A stretch of DNA of 64,000 bases, taken from Podaxis mareebaensis (Eukaryota > Basidiomycota > Agaricomycetes > Agaricales > Agaricaceae). Under the pieces are notes generated by a model. It made no database searches. It saw only the letters and a program-made list of their open reading frames with translations, and was not told the origin of the DNA. Made by a program: the position numbers and the translations under genes. The stretch is from positions 62,001-126,000 of the forward strand of contig JAEUWP010000471.1 of NCBI GenBank assembly GCA_018524725.1, written 5' to 3'. Shown one piece after another: positions 37,098 through 49,039 of this stretch; position 1 is the first letter of the stretch; the number at the start of each line of letters is the position of its first letter.

Positions 37098-40000
37098 ATG
37101 CTCGCACAGCTGTCCAGGTCGCTTGTCGCATCACCATCAAAACGTTCAACGCTTGGTTACACTCGTTGCACAAGAATCCTGCAAACCACGACAACGGCAT
37201 CAGTCAGAAGGAGGTGGCTTAATAACGCTCAGCAGAAGGATCGCAACGAGCATGCTCCGCGTCAACTCCCTGAACATGCTGTCATTTCCACATTCGACCT
37301 GTTCAGCATCGGAGGTCTGTCCAGTTCGTCTTGATACTCGTCGGTGTTGAGATGGAATGGCTCTTCAGTCGGCCCTTCGTCCTCCCATACCGTCGGCCCC
37401 ATGCGCGCTGGCAAAATTTTCATCACGGATCTTAAAGAGTTGGATTTGTTGGAAAAGGTAAATCGTTTAAGCGCCCATCAGTCACCGACGTCATCCTTGA
37501 CCTTGCTTCAAGGTCCATACGATTAAGATAAACTTGTGAGGCTTTGAGTATACCTGGATCTTTGTCCTGAGTTGACAACATGCGTTTCTGAAGATACGGC
37601 TCTCTCGCTGCAACAGGTCCGTTATTTCTGTTGTGGCGCCTGATATCACTCTCGGCTGACCCCTGAATGCGTCCCGTCGATCACAGGCAAAGGGTACGCT
37701 TCGAAGTTCGTTTGTTGGCTTCTCCATTCATGCGCTTCAATGCAGCCATCATACACCCCAGGCTATTCTCCTTGGTCTCGAAGGCAAGCTGATACACCGG
37801 CAACGGAAAGCACGTCTCCCTTCTCTGATATCTTCCTCAATCTGTAGGCTCCGATCCAGAGACGATCGACACTGGTACCATCCCCTCTCGTTATGCCGCC
37901 ATTCTCGAGACCAAAACCCTGATGCTTGGGGGACACCACCGTATTCATTATGACATGGACCGTGACATGCTCTGGCGATATGATTTAGCGCTCAAGACAC
38001 ATCCAAATGGAATGAGATTCAGTTGTTTTGATGCGGAAGGCACTTTGCTTGCTACAAACGAATACTTCAGTGTTGGAGGTGGATTTGTGGTTAACGAGAA
38101 GACGAAAAGTGCGGCTTATATGCTTTTTATTTTATTTTAATTTTGTTGTGACTGACGGTGTTTGATTTTGATAGTCGATGAAAACTTGTTTTACAAGGGC
38201 GTCGATAAGAAAACTGTGCACGGCGCTCGACTTCATCAAAGTCATTCCTTGGCAGAGCCGATGGACATGCCACTAATCTTAGGGGACAGTGAACAAGCCA
38301 CAAATCCAATAGTCGCTGGTAGTGGCAGCAGTGAGGGCGAAGGTTCCAAGGAAGAAGACTGTCACCCACCTTATCCATTCGATACTGGCGCGACACTTTT
38401 AGCTCTGACGCAGAAACACAATGTAGGTCTCTTGGTGGTCTCAACAGAAGGCTGAAGGACCTGATCAACCTTGTTTCCCCCGCCTCGGCGTACAGATGAC
38501 CATAGCCCAAATTGTACATGACAACGAGGTTCGTGTTAGAGCTCCATTGATCGTACACGCCACACCACCAGACAGACCTCTATTAACACGCTACTTTGAT
38601 CAACCAACAGAAATATTTTGGTTACACAGACGAAGAAATCCATGAGAAGGTAGGTACACCTGCTATCCCACCAACGTCTTCTCGCTCTCTTCTGCTGTCG
38701 TGCTAGAAATAACCTAAACTGATCCCTTTGAACCTTCCCGACTGTCTTTTGGAACAAAGTTGATGCGCATATGGCAAGTCATGGACGAATGCATACGGAC
38801 TGGGGTGTCCACGACAGAACGCACTCTCCCTGGCCGTCTTGGCCTCCGGCGCCGCGCACCAATGTTGTACCGACGCCTCATGCGTGGGTGCGTACATGCT
38901 ATATCCTGTCGCACCATACTTTTTACTGACTTCCATCATCATATCACGTCGACGATGACTTCTTTCAAACTTCTTCCCTCGGATATTGTATTCGGCGTAC
39001 TATTCATAATCTCCCGAACACCGGTTTCACAACACAAATTTTCTGACGTCTCTCACTTGAACTCTCTGATCCTGACGTTCGACGGTTCCTTTTTTTGTAT
39101 TGCCACCGCTGATAGGTTTTACCCCGGTATTGCTTCCCCCACACTCGAACTGCCGGCTATAGGACCTGGATCGGGGACTGCAACTGATGCAATTTCTGGA
39201 CCGCGTAATGACTACGAAGACGACGATAAAGGGGTGTATGAGCTCAACGAATCCAGTAGCGACAATGAAAACCAAGTTTTGGAAGACATTAAAGACAGGA
39301 AAAGTCCACCAGGCGCCGCTGCGAGGAAAAAGGCAGCACTTGCAGCTCTGAAGCGGGTACCGAAAGTCGTCGGATCGATCAACCACGCTATTATGCCCAT
39401 GGCACCTGTACGTACCCGCGTTTTTTCCCCTCTGCTTCTATTCCCGTATTGAACACTTGCTCTCCCTTGTGTTCGCATGTTCGTCAACTCAATTCAACTT
39501 AAAAACTCAAACTGAACGTGGTTTTCATTTCCGGTCCTTGCATCCGTGATCCCCTTTGGGCCGCTACTTGTGATACGAACTTGGTATTTGGTGGGGCGTT
39601 CGGACCGACCAACATGTAGAGACGAACTGTTATCCCCGCAATGGATTTCCTATCTTGTTATGCCATCGCTGTTAATGAGGTTAACGCGTCCGGTGGGAGG
39701 ATTGTCACGTCTCCAACTAACGGCGCCGCGGGTGTTATCCCTGCGGTATTGAAATATATTGTTGAAGTGCGTATGACGTCTCTTTTCCCTTTGTATGGGT
39801 GTATGGGTGCTCACATGCGCTTCAAGTTTGTCAGTGATGACCCTGTTAGAAGTATAGAGACGTTCTTATTGACGGCCGCCGTAAGTCCTTGATTCATTGC
39901 TTTTGTTGCTATTTTCTCCTCCATCTTTCGTTCCTTCCTTTTCCTTCGCCTGGACTGGATCGCTGGGCACCTTTTGAGTGCACTCCAGACCTTGGCCTTA

Positions 40001-42202
40001 CGGTCCTTGATCCCGTGTTATGCCTGTTGTCAATATTTCGTTCTCTTTTGTTCTGTTCTGACTGACGACTGTGACATGTCGAACGGAACTTGTTCTCTTG
40101 GCTTGATTGATATTGGATTTGGTACAATGTGATGACATGATAATTCCATAGGCGGTTGGAATGCTGTTTAAAAGGGGAAGTACTATTTCTGCAGCGGAAG
40201 GCGGTTGTCAGGCTGAAGTCGGCGGTGGGTCTTTTCTATCTCATGTCCTATTCTTTGAGGACTAGTGCTGAGTGGTTTTTGTGATTGGGTGAATTAGTTG
40301 CCTGTTCTATGGCTAGTGCGGGCTTTGCGGCTTGCATGGGTGGTAGGTCTCTTTTTTCCCTCTTAACGTCTTTGTGCGAACGCCAGTTGATGATTTTCCT
40401 TTTTCTGCGCCATTACAGCATCCCCAGAGACGGTGCTGCAAGTGGGTCCATCCTTTTGCACTTACGAAAGCCTTCTTCTACTGACTAAACAAAAATTACA
40501 TCACAATTCCTATGCTCCTTACAGGCAGCTGAAATCGGGATAGGTATGTCATCAAACCAAATCTCATCGCGAAGCTAGCGGTACTCATGACTACTATGCA
40601 TCTCATATCCACATCTATAAACTGCAATCTATGCATCTATGTATGCATCATTCGACCGCATTGTACCCTGAACCTTGTTCTTCCTTGTCCATGGCCTTGT
40701 CCACATGTTCTTTTCTCCACCCACCCACACGCTCTGATGACCGTGTCATGGACTTGATGGACCGGCCATTCTAATCATAGAACACAACCTTGGTCTCACA
40801 TGCGACCCCATAGACGGTCTGGTCCAGGTGCCTTGTATAGTGAGTTTTCTCCTCTCTTCCCCTCTTGGCCTCTGGATGGAACTTTGGCATCTGATGATGT
40901 TGTCTTCCCGTGTACTCGTGTGTGTCGTGGTGTATGCATCGTTTGGTGTGGTGTTCCTTGTTTGCGGTTGTGAAACAACACTTCGCAACTGATGGGCACC
41001 CGGTTCCTTCGGTTCGTTGCTTAATTTGTGCTTTTTGGTGGTCGTGGTGCTCGCGGATTCTTGTGGCGTGTCCCATGCGTGGTACGTGATGGTGTGGCGC
41101 GAATAAATAGGAGAGAAACAGTCTTGGAGGCGAGTAGACTCTTCTTTTGCCTTGCCGTGTGGAAATTTGAAGCTGACTGATTCTTCATCATATACGTCTT
41201 CGACGTGATGAATCTTTTATTATTTTTTTCTTCCCGGACATGATTGATCAATGCTCGATTTGCACGGTGCCCTATACATAACCATGCCACACCCTTCGAC
41301 TCGGTGGTCGTCGGATATACCTAATCTTCCCCCCGGTCTGGATCTGCCTTTCGGTGCTTCTGCTCCCCGGTCTGGGTTCTCCCGTCCTTGCCCTCGCCTT
41401 CTCTGCGCGGCCTTTTGTCTTCGATTAACCGTGCACGATTGAACCGCGAAATCTAATATTCCTATCATATACTCATTGGGTGACGATAATTCGTGTCCGT
41501 ACTTGATAATAATAGCGGTAAAAGCGGTTACGGCAGCCCAGCTCTCGATGGCGAGTCATGGCGTGTACAGTGTCACGCTCGACGAAGCAATCGAAGCAAT
41601 GCGGCTCACCGCAGCAGACATGAGTGTCAAATACAAGGAAACAAGCCTTTCTGTGCGTTCGACTGCTTGTCTGCATACTCAACTGCGTCATCGTACTGAT
41701 TCTTGTCTTCTTTTCCCTTCTTTTCCTGTTGATGTCTCGTTTGATGCTCGCTGATTCCGCGTTATGCGCCGCATACAAACTTGGATCGAATTCTTGACTT
41801 CTCGGCGCTGATACGGTACAACTTTGGGGTATGGTATACCCACATATAGGGTCTTGCGGTGAGTCATCCACTTCCTGCCCCCTATCAGACGCAGTCCACT
41901 GCGCAATCAGTGGCCAGTGGCCGACACTTTGGCTCTTCGGACTTGGCGTTCGACGCCCATCACCTGTGAATCTTTCGCCAAACAATTGACTAACCTGATT
42001 CATCTGACAGACGACTGTGAAGATCCCATTGACTGTTCCTGCATGGTGCGTACGCCTGTACTAACTATGTATACTACAACGATGCTGATGAGGTGTGGCG
42101 TTGCGTTACATTATACTAAACCATAACTGCGCCGGTCATCGTGTTGATGACGATAATTTTGATGACTATCATGTTATACGATGGGTGATACCTTGCAGCT
42201 GA
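37098..42202 (+). CDS. L-serine dehydratase, iron-sulfur type, mitochondrial
   Basis: Deaminates L-serine to pyruvate and ammonia using a [4Fe-4S] cluster rather than PLP. The N-terminus ([20 protein letters not shown], rich in Arg/Ser/Thr) looks like a mitochondrial presequence. Then the beta domain ([34 protein letters not shown]), a low-complexity acidic insert, and the alpha domain ([40 protein letters not shown]). Cluster cysteines are in [11 protein letters not shown] and [15 protein letters not shown], with spacings of 42 and 11 residues. The 3' part is made of very small exons: 40419-40441, 40525-40543, 40781-40839, 41111-41129 (ERNSLG), 41516-41652, 41850-41858 (GLA), 42011-42045, 42199-42202. 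The intron after 41129 starts with GC. The last exon supplies one base plus TGA, giving a C-terminal ...VPAC; without it the protein would end VPAWCVRLY at 42064. Confidence 0.9.
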
Positions 42203-43032
42203 ATACGGTGCAGTTCATTCTGACTGTTATCTATGTTCGATTGCCGAAGATCGAATGTTAATTGACATATGGCGGTGGTGATAGTGTGCAATCGTTGAAC
42301 TTGGTTAACGTTGGGCCTTCGCGGGAGGCTATACACCGGATCCGCTCGAGGACCGAAGGAATGGAGAAATTTTTGTTTCCCCCTTTCCCCTTTCCCCTCT
42401 GAATTCTTTCTCTAGATTCCCTTACTTAGATCTTAATGAGGTTTCCTTTTTCTCCCCTTTCCCTGTCTCTTCCCCCGTTTGGTTTCTTGATGCCTTCAAT
42501 GGGGACTGGATTCTATTGATTTCGTAGGCTGTTACAAACCTACATAGTCTTGCCGTGCCATAAAAAGAATGCCTCGCTTTCGACATGCTTTTCTCGTAGA
42601 CTTCTAGACTTTCTCTAGATATCGTACACATAGACGTTATTTTTTCCTTTTCTCCGATGATGACGAGGCAATGAATCGTTGAATGGAATGATGCTCTATG
42701 TGGTCCAAAAACAGCTCGTATGTATATATACCGTACGTAGCCAAAAAGGTGTAGAATGCAAGGTACAAAAGCACAAGTCGTGTGAGAGGTCAAAGGAGGG
42801 GCGGTCGTTCATCAATTACTTGAGATGCAAGGGTATCAGTAGTGTAACAAGGGGTTAAAAGGAAAGAGGGACAACAGAAGAGGAAGAAGGGGAGCAAAGA
42901 AAGGTAGAGAAGGGGTTCCCGTCCCCGTGTGGGTAAACCAGTACCCGCGGCGTGTTCGTCCGATAAGTATCGTCATCCATCGTTTGTCTGTACGTTCTGT
43001 TGTTCCGTCCGACATAACCGCCGTCGTTTGAA
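42203..43032. other. Convergent 3' region, serine dehydratase and Rho3
   Basis: About 830 bp expected to contain both 3' UTRs. T-rich and CT-rich runs (around 42370-42480) are present. No gene recognised; the minus frame at 42836-43144 overlaps the last Rho3 exon in another frame. Confidence 0.45.
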
Positions 43033-44302
43033 TCACATAATTATACAACTTGAATCGCTTGCGCCTTTTGCTCTTGTGCTTAGTGAGACTCGCGCTGCTT
43101 CGTTGAAGACTTCTGTTACGCCCCTGTTGTGTTTCGAGCTGCATTCTGTGTAGCGTAATATAACATAATGCCAGGGGAGGTGAAGATTATTAGGGTGGGT
43201 CGTTGATGGTGGTGGATAAGGGAGGGGGGTTGGGGGGGGAAGGACGTACCGAGGTACCGTGAAGCACGTATCCTTCGTGCGACGGCTAGACCCTCTTCGT
43301 ATTGTACTGGATGTGTGCCGTAACGTTGTAATCGTTCTTTTACTGCGCGGTCATCTCGGAGATCGCATTTCAGGGCTATATTACGAGTAGGTTGATGGCT
43401 GAGTTTTGTATATAGAGGGGGGGATGCAGACGTACCGACGAGAACAAGCTGCGGGAAGGGGTGGGGTGGTGGTTACCGTGCTCAGCACGCGACTGCAAAC
43501 TTTGACTTTTGGGTTGGAGAAGCTCACCTTCACGCCTGGGCAGTATTCTAAAATTTCTTCGAGCCACTATGGTAACCAGAACAACAGATGTTATTGGACT
43601 CTAACGGCAGGAGGCCAGACAGGGCACACCTTTGACTCGACGTTCTCTAAGGACGTAGGATTGTCGACAGAAAAGCAAATCATGATCACATGTGTTTCGG
43701 CATAGGACAAGGAGCGTAGGCGGTCAAACTCTTCCTGACCTGTTTGTGTGATAGGAAACGAAAGGCAACTGAGAATGTTAGATGGGTTATAGGTGCCTAG
43801 ACGGCGGGGTGTTGTAGGCAAGTTGGAAGAGGACACGGACCGGCTGTATCCCACAGACTGAGCTCGACGAGTTGGTCATCAACGTAGAGATCCTGGACAT
43901 AGTTTTCAAAGACTGTTGGTTCGCTGGATGTGAGGGTGAAAGGTGTAAGAGGTGGGGGTTGTTGTGGCGAGTTGTTGGGTGAGAGCGTACTAGACTTGGG
44001 TGAAGAAACCTCTTGTGAAGACGTTTAGCAGCGATGTCTTTCCTGTATGGATGGATGAGAGCCGGGATGTGCAGTGTGACTGGTTGGAGCGTACCACATG
44101 CACCGTCACCACAGACGACGACCTTTCAAAAATGGCCTTAGACAGGATCTTGAGAAGTAGATGCAGGGTTGTGCAAGTCACCTTTCTTTGTATCTGGAAA
44201 AAATTCAAGAGTTAGTGATCGGGGTAGCGTAGTTGGGGACTGGCATACTGGTCTTGATCGTCCGAAAGAGTTGTTTGTGGATGAAGAACCGCAGAGAGGC
44301 AT
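43033..44302 (-). CDS. RHO3: Rho3-type small GTPase
   Basis: Membrane-anchored GTPase directing polarised secretion and actin at growth sites. Starts [18 protein letters not shown] (exon 44249-44302), then a 12-nt exon (44182-44193, IQRK), a 28-nt exon (44095-44122, [10 protein letters not shown]) and an exon [17 protein letters not shown], so the P-loop GDGACGKT is split by an intron. The effector loop [20 protein letters not shown], switch [39 protein letters not shown], then a 13-nt exon (43436-43448) joining GVK to [20 protein letters not shown], and [20 protein letters not shown]. It ends in the prenylation box CIIM. VFENYV and the MPLCGSS start favour Rho3 over Rho1/Cdc42. The gene starts only 82 bp from the end of the LYC1-like gene on the same strand. 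Confidence 0.94.
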
Positions 44303-44384
44303 TGTAGAACGGGGAATGAAGTGGGCTTGAAGTGAGTTGAAAGACAAGTTGTATAGCATATCACGTGAGATACAGGGGTAGAAT

Positions 44385-45637
44385 TTAACACCAACAGAAC
44401 CTTTCATTGTACATCCATTCACCTTCTTCCTCCGAGTACCACTTAATAGCAGGAAGATGTTCCTCTCTTACCACGTGTTTCCCCCCATATCCGTTCACAA
44501 TCTCCTCCAAATCCCGAGGCAAATTCCAGACCTCGACCTCTTCCATCCCATACCTCGTCGCGTACTTCAATGCACACGCAATCAGCCCCTCAACCGTCCC
44601 TGCGTCAGCTCTTAAGCGTGTCACAATCAGCGTCTTTGGTGACCCAGGCCGGAACTCGCACGTCCATATCGCAAATGCCCGTTCTCCGATCCGCACTCCG
44701 CAGTATTTCGGCGGATTCTGCACATGCCTGCTGAAATGATAGTGCAGCCTGAACCACTGGTACATCGCCACCCCTTCATCCGGAAGAAAGCTAAACTGGG
44801 TCTTGTTCTTCTCCCTCGCCTTTTGCACAACTTCGGTTTTAATCTGTTCGGCGTCCTCATCCAGTATGCCTTTGACCAGCTGCTCATCCAACCAGGTTGT
44901 CTCCCTACTGTCAGTCATCTCCTCAGGAGCATTTACCTCCTGCAGCTTCCAAACGGTTGAGATTGGATCCCTTATAATCCACCCACTCTCGCTGTCACTT
45001 CCGACCTTCATTCCGCACTCGCCATAAAACCTCGGTCCAACGTCACTCCAGAGTGCAGATACCCATCCCTCACCTGCACCCTTGACCCTCTCTGGTCTCG
45101 GACCCCACTCCGCTTCGGGGAATACCTGGGTAGCAAGATACTCGTCGCGTGCAAGAACCCAGTGTAAGAGTCTCATCATATGCTTCCCGTACCCTTTTCC
45201 TCGGTGTTCTGGTGCCGTGTACACGGTGGCGATGCCGTATCCAAATCTTTGTTCGAGGACTGTCTCAGATCCGTTTTGGGAAGGCTGGGATACCGCGATT
45301 TTGCGTTTGAAACTAGTGGACGGTTCCTTGGTCAGTGGTTCACCGAAGTTTCATGACACTCACGTCTCGCATGAACAGAAAAAGTCGAGTGTCGTCGGAT
45401 CATTTCTAGGAGCCAACACCCTTCACAATAATCTCAGACGACCATTTCAGTCAAGTCCATAACGACCCACCAAGTTATCAATTTGCCATCTCTCCCAAAG
45501 TCTTCCCCTTCGCCCACAACATCCCTGTCAAGATACTCCTCTAGGGTTAATCCTCTTCCCCATTCCGCCCACGTCCGTTTCCTCGAAGCGATCGTCTGCT
45601 CCGGTGTAGCGACGTATAACGACGTCTCCGAAGTCAT
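44385..45637 (-). CDS. LYC1: LYC1-like N-acetyltransferase
   Basis: GNAT-fold acetyltransferase related to the yeast lysine N6-acetyltransferase Lyc1, first step of an acetylated route of lysine breakdown. Starts MTSETSLYVATPEQTIASRK at 45637, then TWAEWGRGLTLEEYL. The acetyl-CoA-binding loop is in YTAPEHRGKGYGKHMMRLLH (Arg/Gln-x-x-Gly-x-Gly/Ala type). A large C-terminal part (GVAMYQWFRLHYHFSRHVQN, YCGVRIGERAFAIWTCEFRP, ALKYATRYGMEEVEVWNLPR) matches the extended Lyc1 form and ends YNERFCWC at 44385. About 390 residues, three exons. The substrate is inferred from family only. Confidence 0.83.
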
Positions 45638-47265
45638 GCTCGGGATAAAGAATGGACGTGGTGATGGATGATCTGGATAATGATAGGAGTATTTTTCACA
45701 TGCTCCACGTTCCACGAGGTCCAAAAATTCACAATTTTCCTAATAGTATTATTGGTTGGCATCATTCACCAATACAATTTATTCGGAACTCCTGGAAGGC
45801 TGAACGAACTTGCGTGCAGCTTTTGTCTATTCACAAAGACCAGCCACTTCAAATGCCTGGATATCTCAACCTAGGGCATCTTTGGAATTACATGATTGCA
45901 ACAAGCCGTACCGCTTTTCTTACATCGATCCTCTCAAACGCCTCAATGCCCAGACTCTTCCTGCTCTGCATGAAGTCTGTCAAGATAATTCTCGCCGACG
46001 AAGGGAAACATTTTACTCTCACACCATGGAAAGCACACGGGTGGGCAAGCCAACAAAAGAACCCATCCTGAAAGAGCTCGAATTCGCACATAATAGTACC
46101 AAAGTATAATGCCCCAACACGGCTATCTTCTACTTCTTTGAAACCAAAGTCGTCCCATTGCATTAATAGTTGCATATACCGACTCGGCATTCTTCAACCA
46201 GTGGATGACCTTTGTTCCTCAGTTCGCTTGAGTTATCTGGACGCAAAAAATTCGGCAGCCTTCCAGGCCTCTGGATAGGGGATGCCAGACTACATACATC
46301 GCCGACCGCTCTTCGGGGGTGGTATGAATCGAACACCAGTGAATCCTACTTCCTCTACCCAAACCATGTTATGGTGTAATGACTCGTAAATGACCAATGG
46401 GTGATTTTATCCTAGCCCCCACCTCATCTTTGCGGGATCCCAAATAGCTTCCGCAGACGTCCCTCTTCCCAAGTCCTGGCGGAGGTTAAGGCATACCGGG
46501 GGTCGATGGTCACCTCTGATAAACCCCCCCATTCAACAATAGGCATCAACTTACAACGTTCGTGGACGCACTTCTTCCTGAATGCGAATCATAAATCGTA
46601 CAACCATTGAAAATCGAACCTATGTGATACCCGCGTTCAAGGACGCCTTGTGAGTTCTCCTGGTTCCTTTCCCCAAGGCGTTCTCAATTCCACTTACGCG
46701 TTTGATAGATAGCCCGGGAGAGAACGGGAGAACAATCAGGCCTAGGCCCCAGTTTCCTTCACTTTCGGAATGTGCCTGGAAATTCATTCACTCTAAGCGC
46801 TACGCAGCAAATCAAAGCCCACATGCAAGTGGAAGCTCGTTGGCTATGACGCACTCGGAGCGCGTACAAGGTGTTAGCTCGCGGGCTCTTGCAAGAGACG
46901 AGGTGGGCTAGAGCAACAAGACTCGTACCCATTCCTCCTGGCTTTCTGACGTAGGCTTCAGCAGGCATCCCTTCTTGACTTACCATCACCCTCCTATTTG
47001 GGAAGCCTTGTGGAATAGAATCTGTATACACGTATCATTCCCTGATAGACCTACGCTCGCGCCTGCTTGCTTTCGATTTACTTTGGGTGACGTCCACTAT
47101 ACATCAGACTTACTGGCGGCATGGCGGCAGGAGCAGGGATATCAAGGAATGTGTGTAGGAAGTACCTACGAGGCTCGGGCCTTAGATGATAAACTCCGAA
47201 TATACATGCTCAAATGAGTACCAGCGACCCTTATGCTTCTGATTCCGTACCACCAGCGCCCGAAC
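45638..47265. other. Intergenic region between LYC1-like and FAD oxidoreductase genes
   Basis: About 1.6 kb, holding the promoters of the two divergent genes. One small minus-strand frame inside it (45888-46190) is listed separately. Other frames (plus 45652-46071, minus 46759-47031, plus 46975-47217) show no motif, and the minus one lacks a true ATG. Confidence 0.4.
45888..46190 (-). CDS. Possible orphan protein of 100 residues
   Basis: Unrecognised with confidence. The frame opens MPSRYMQLLMQWDDFGFKEV at 46190 and continues RVGALYFGTIMCEFELFQDG, FFCWLAHPCAFHGVRVKCFP, SSARIILTDFMQSRKSLGIE, ending RKAVRLVAIM. Composition and alternation of hydrophobic and polar residues look like a folded domain, and the pattern resembles uncharacterised agaric proteins I have seen, but I cannot name one. 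It may be a short gene or the remnant of a longer one, because the upstream sequence shows no promoter-like tract. Confidence 0.38.
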   Translation of the reverse strand: MPSRYMQLLMQWDDFGFKEVEDSRVGALYFGTIMCEFELFQDGFFCWLAHPCAFHGVRVKCFPSSARIILTDFMQSRKSLGIEAFERIDVRKAVRLVAIM

Positions 47266-49039
47266 ATGCCCCACCGCTCTTCCTTGTTCGTATATACGCT
47301 CATCTTAGCGCTACTCACGTCGACAGAGGCGCAGTTCTTGGATCAACAAATACCCTTTTCACTTTCAAACCACTCTCGACCACCATGGTCCACTCTCCCT
47401 GTGCCAAACCCGACGAAATCTTTCTGGATAAATGCACCCAATGCCAACCCATTGGCACGCGAAGGCAGCACCGGACCTCTGGGTTTCAACGGCGAGGATC
47501 TCGACGTCTGTGTTATCGGGTCGGGTATCACGGGAATCTCGGCAGTGTATCATCTACAACGATTTCTTCAGTCTCAAGGAGACATCGGAGTGGAGAGGAA
47601 AGTTGTTGTATTGGAGGCGCGCGAGTTCTGTGAGTCTATCTCATTTCTGGCATTTTTATGTGGGTGTCAAACGGGCATTGACCATGCCGGCGACTTCTTG
47701 TTCTTGGGGTACATCCAGGCTCAGGTGCAACAGGAAGAAACGGTGGTCACCTCACTCGGAACCCTTTCAGTGGATACACAACTCGAGAGCACAAGTATGG
47801 CAAGGAGGATGCCAAGAAGAGTTACCTTCTCGAGGATTATGTTTCCTCATCGATTGTCGACATCATCCGTTCGCATAATTTGGTCCACACCGTGGATCTT
47901 GTCAAGGGAGATCATATCACGCTTTTTTTCACCGAGGGAGAGGCTCTGCAGGCTCTGCAGGATTATGAAGGCGCTAAACGGGGTGGGGTGGATCTGACGG
48001 ATGTAAAGTTTCTGGATAGACAGGCGATGCTTGAGGTTCGTGTCGTTTTTTCTACCTGCCCCGCTAATCATTTTCATCTTTCCGTCTCTTGTAGACATAT
48101 GGAGTCAACCACTCTGGCGTTTTCTTCCCCTCTCACAATCTCTGGCCTCTCAAATTCGTTTCGGCCCTCTACAACATCTCGTCCTCTACTGAATCGCCCT
48201 TGAAACTCAAACTACATACCCTCACTCCCGTCACGTCCATTGACTCAGCTCCTCTCCCTTCTGACTCGACTTCCTCCCGCCAAGACACCAAGTGGACTGT
48301 AACAACTCCTCGCGGTGCCCTCACCTGCAAGAATATAATTCATGCTACAAATGCTTACACACCTTACCTCTTACCCCAGCTCCAAGGCAAGATTATCCCA
48401 ACCCGTGGCCAAATCATCGCCCTCCGTGCCAAGGCTTCCCTTGATCGTCTGCAACGTCACAGTTGGGATGCAAACTGGGGGTACGAATACTGGTTTCCTC
48501 GTCCAGAGGAGAGAAACGAGAACAGCGAGGACTATAAGCCACCGTTGGTGATCCTGGGGGGAGGTCGCGATACTGCGGGTCCTGGACTGGATCAACACAC
48601 GGTGGATGACAGCGTGCTCAATGATCGCGTGAGCAAAACTCTGAAAAGCTTTTTGTCGGATCTTTTCGCCGGTACGGGTATGTTCGAGGAGAGGAAGGAA
48701 CCCGAAATGGAGTGGGTGAGTGACCTAACACACCGAGCAAGATGTATTCGAACATCCGTTGACAGACCGGCATTATGGGCTTCACGCCTGATGGAACACC
48801 TATCGTAGGTTTACTTGAAGGTTTAGAAGGTCAATATATTGCTGCTGGATTCACGGGACATGGGATGCCTCGAACCTTTGCTGCGTACGTCAATTCCCAT
48901 TGCTGTCTCGTATAACTGTCTCATTGTTGTCCAAAGAGCCGAGGTTGTCGCTGGCATGATTGCTGCCAAACTGACAGGGACTAAATGGAAGGCACCAGAG
49001 TGGTTACCAGAACATTACCTTATGACTTGGGGGCATTAG
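47266..49039 (+). CDS. FAD-dependent oxidoreductase (DAO family), secretory signal
   Basis: Flavoenzyme of the D-amino acid oxidase-like fold, as in many fungal secreted or vacuolar amine/amino acid oxidases; substrate unknown. The start at 47266 gives a clean signal peptide (MPHRSSLFVYTLILALLTST, EA). The dinucleotide-binding motif is LDVCVIGSGITGISAVYHLQ, followed by VVVLEAREFC and, across an intron, SGATGRNGGHLTRNPF. Later motifs: TYGVNHSGVFFPSHNLWPLK, CKNIIHATNAYTPYLLPQLQ, IIPTRGQIIALRA, GYEYWFPRPEER, and the C-terminal FAD contact GIMGFTPDGTPIVG, AAGFTGHGMPRTFAA. Ends EWLPEHYLMTWGH at 49039. About 500 residues, five or six exons. An in-frame ATG at 47233 would lengthen the N-terminus and spoil the signal peptide. 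Confidence 0.92.

Noticed and set aside
46320..46350. Minus-strand GGTGTTCGATTCAT resembling a tRNA B box
   Set aside because: The stem bases do not pair and no acceptor stem is found.
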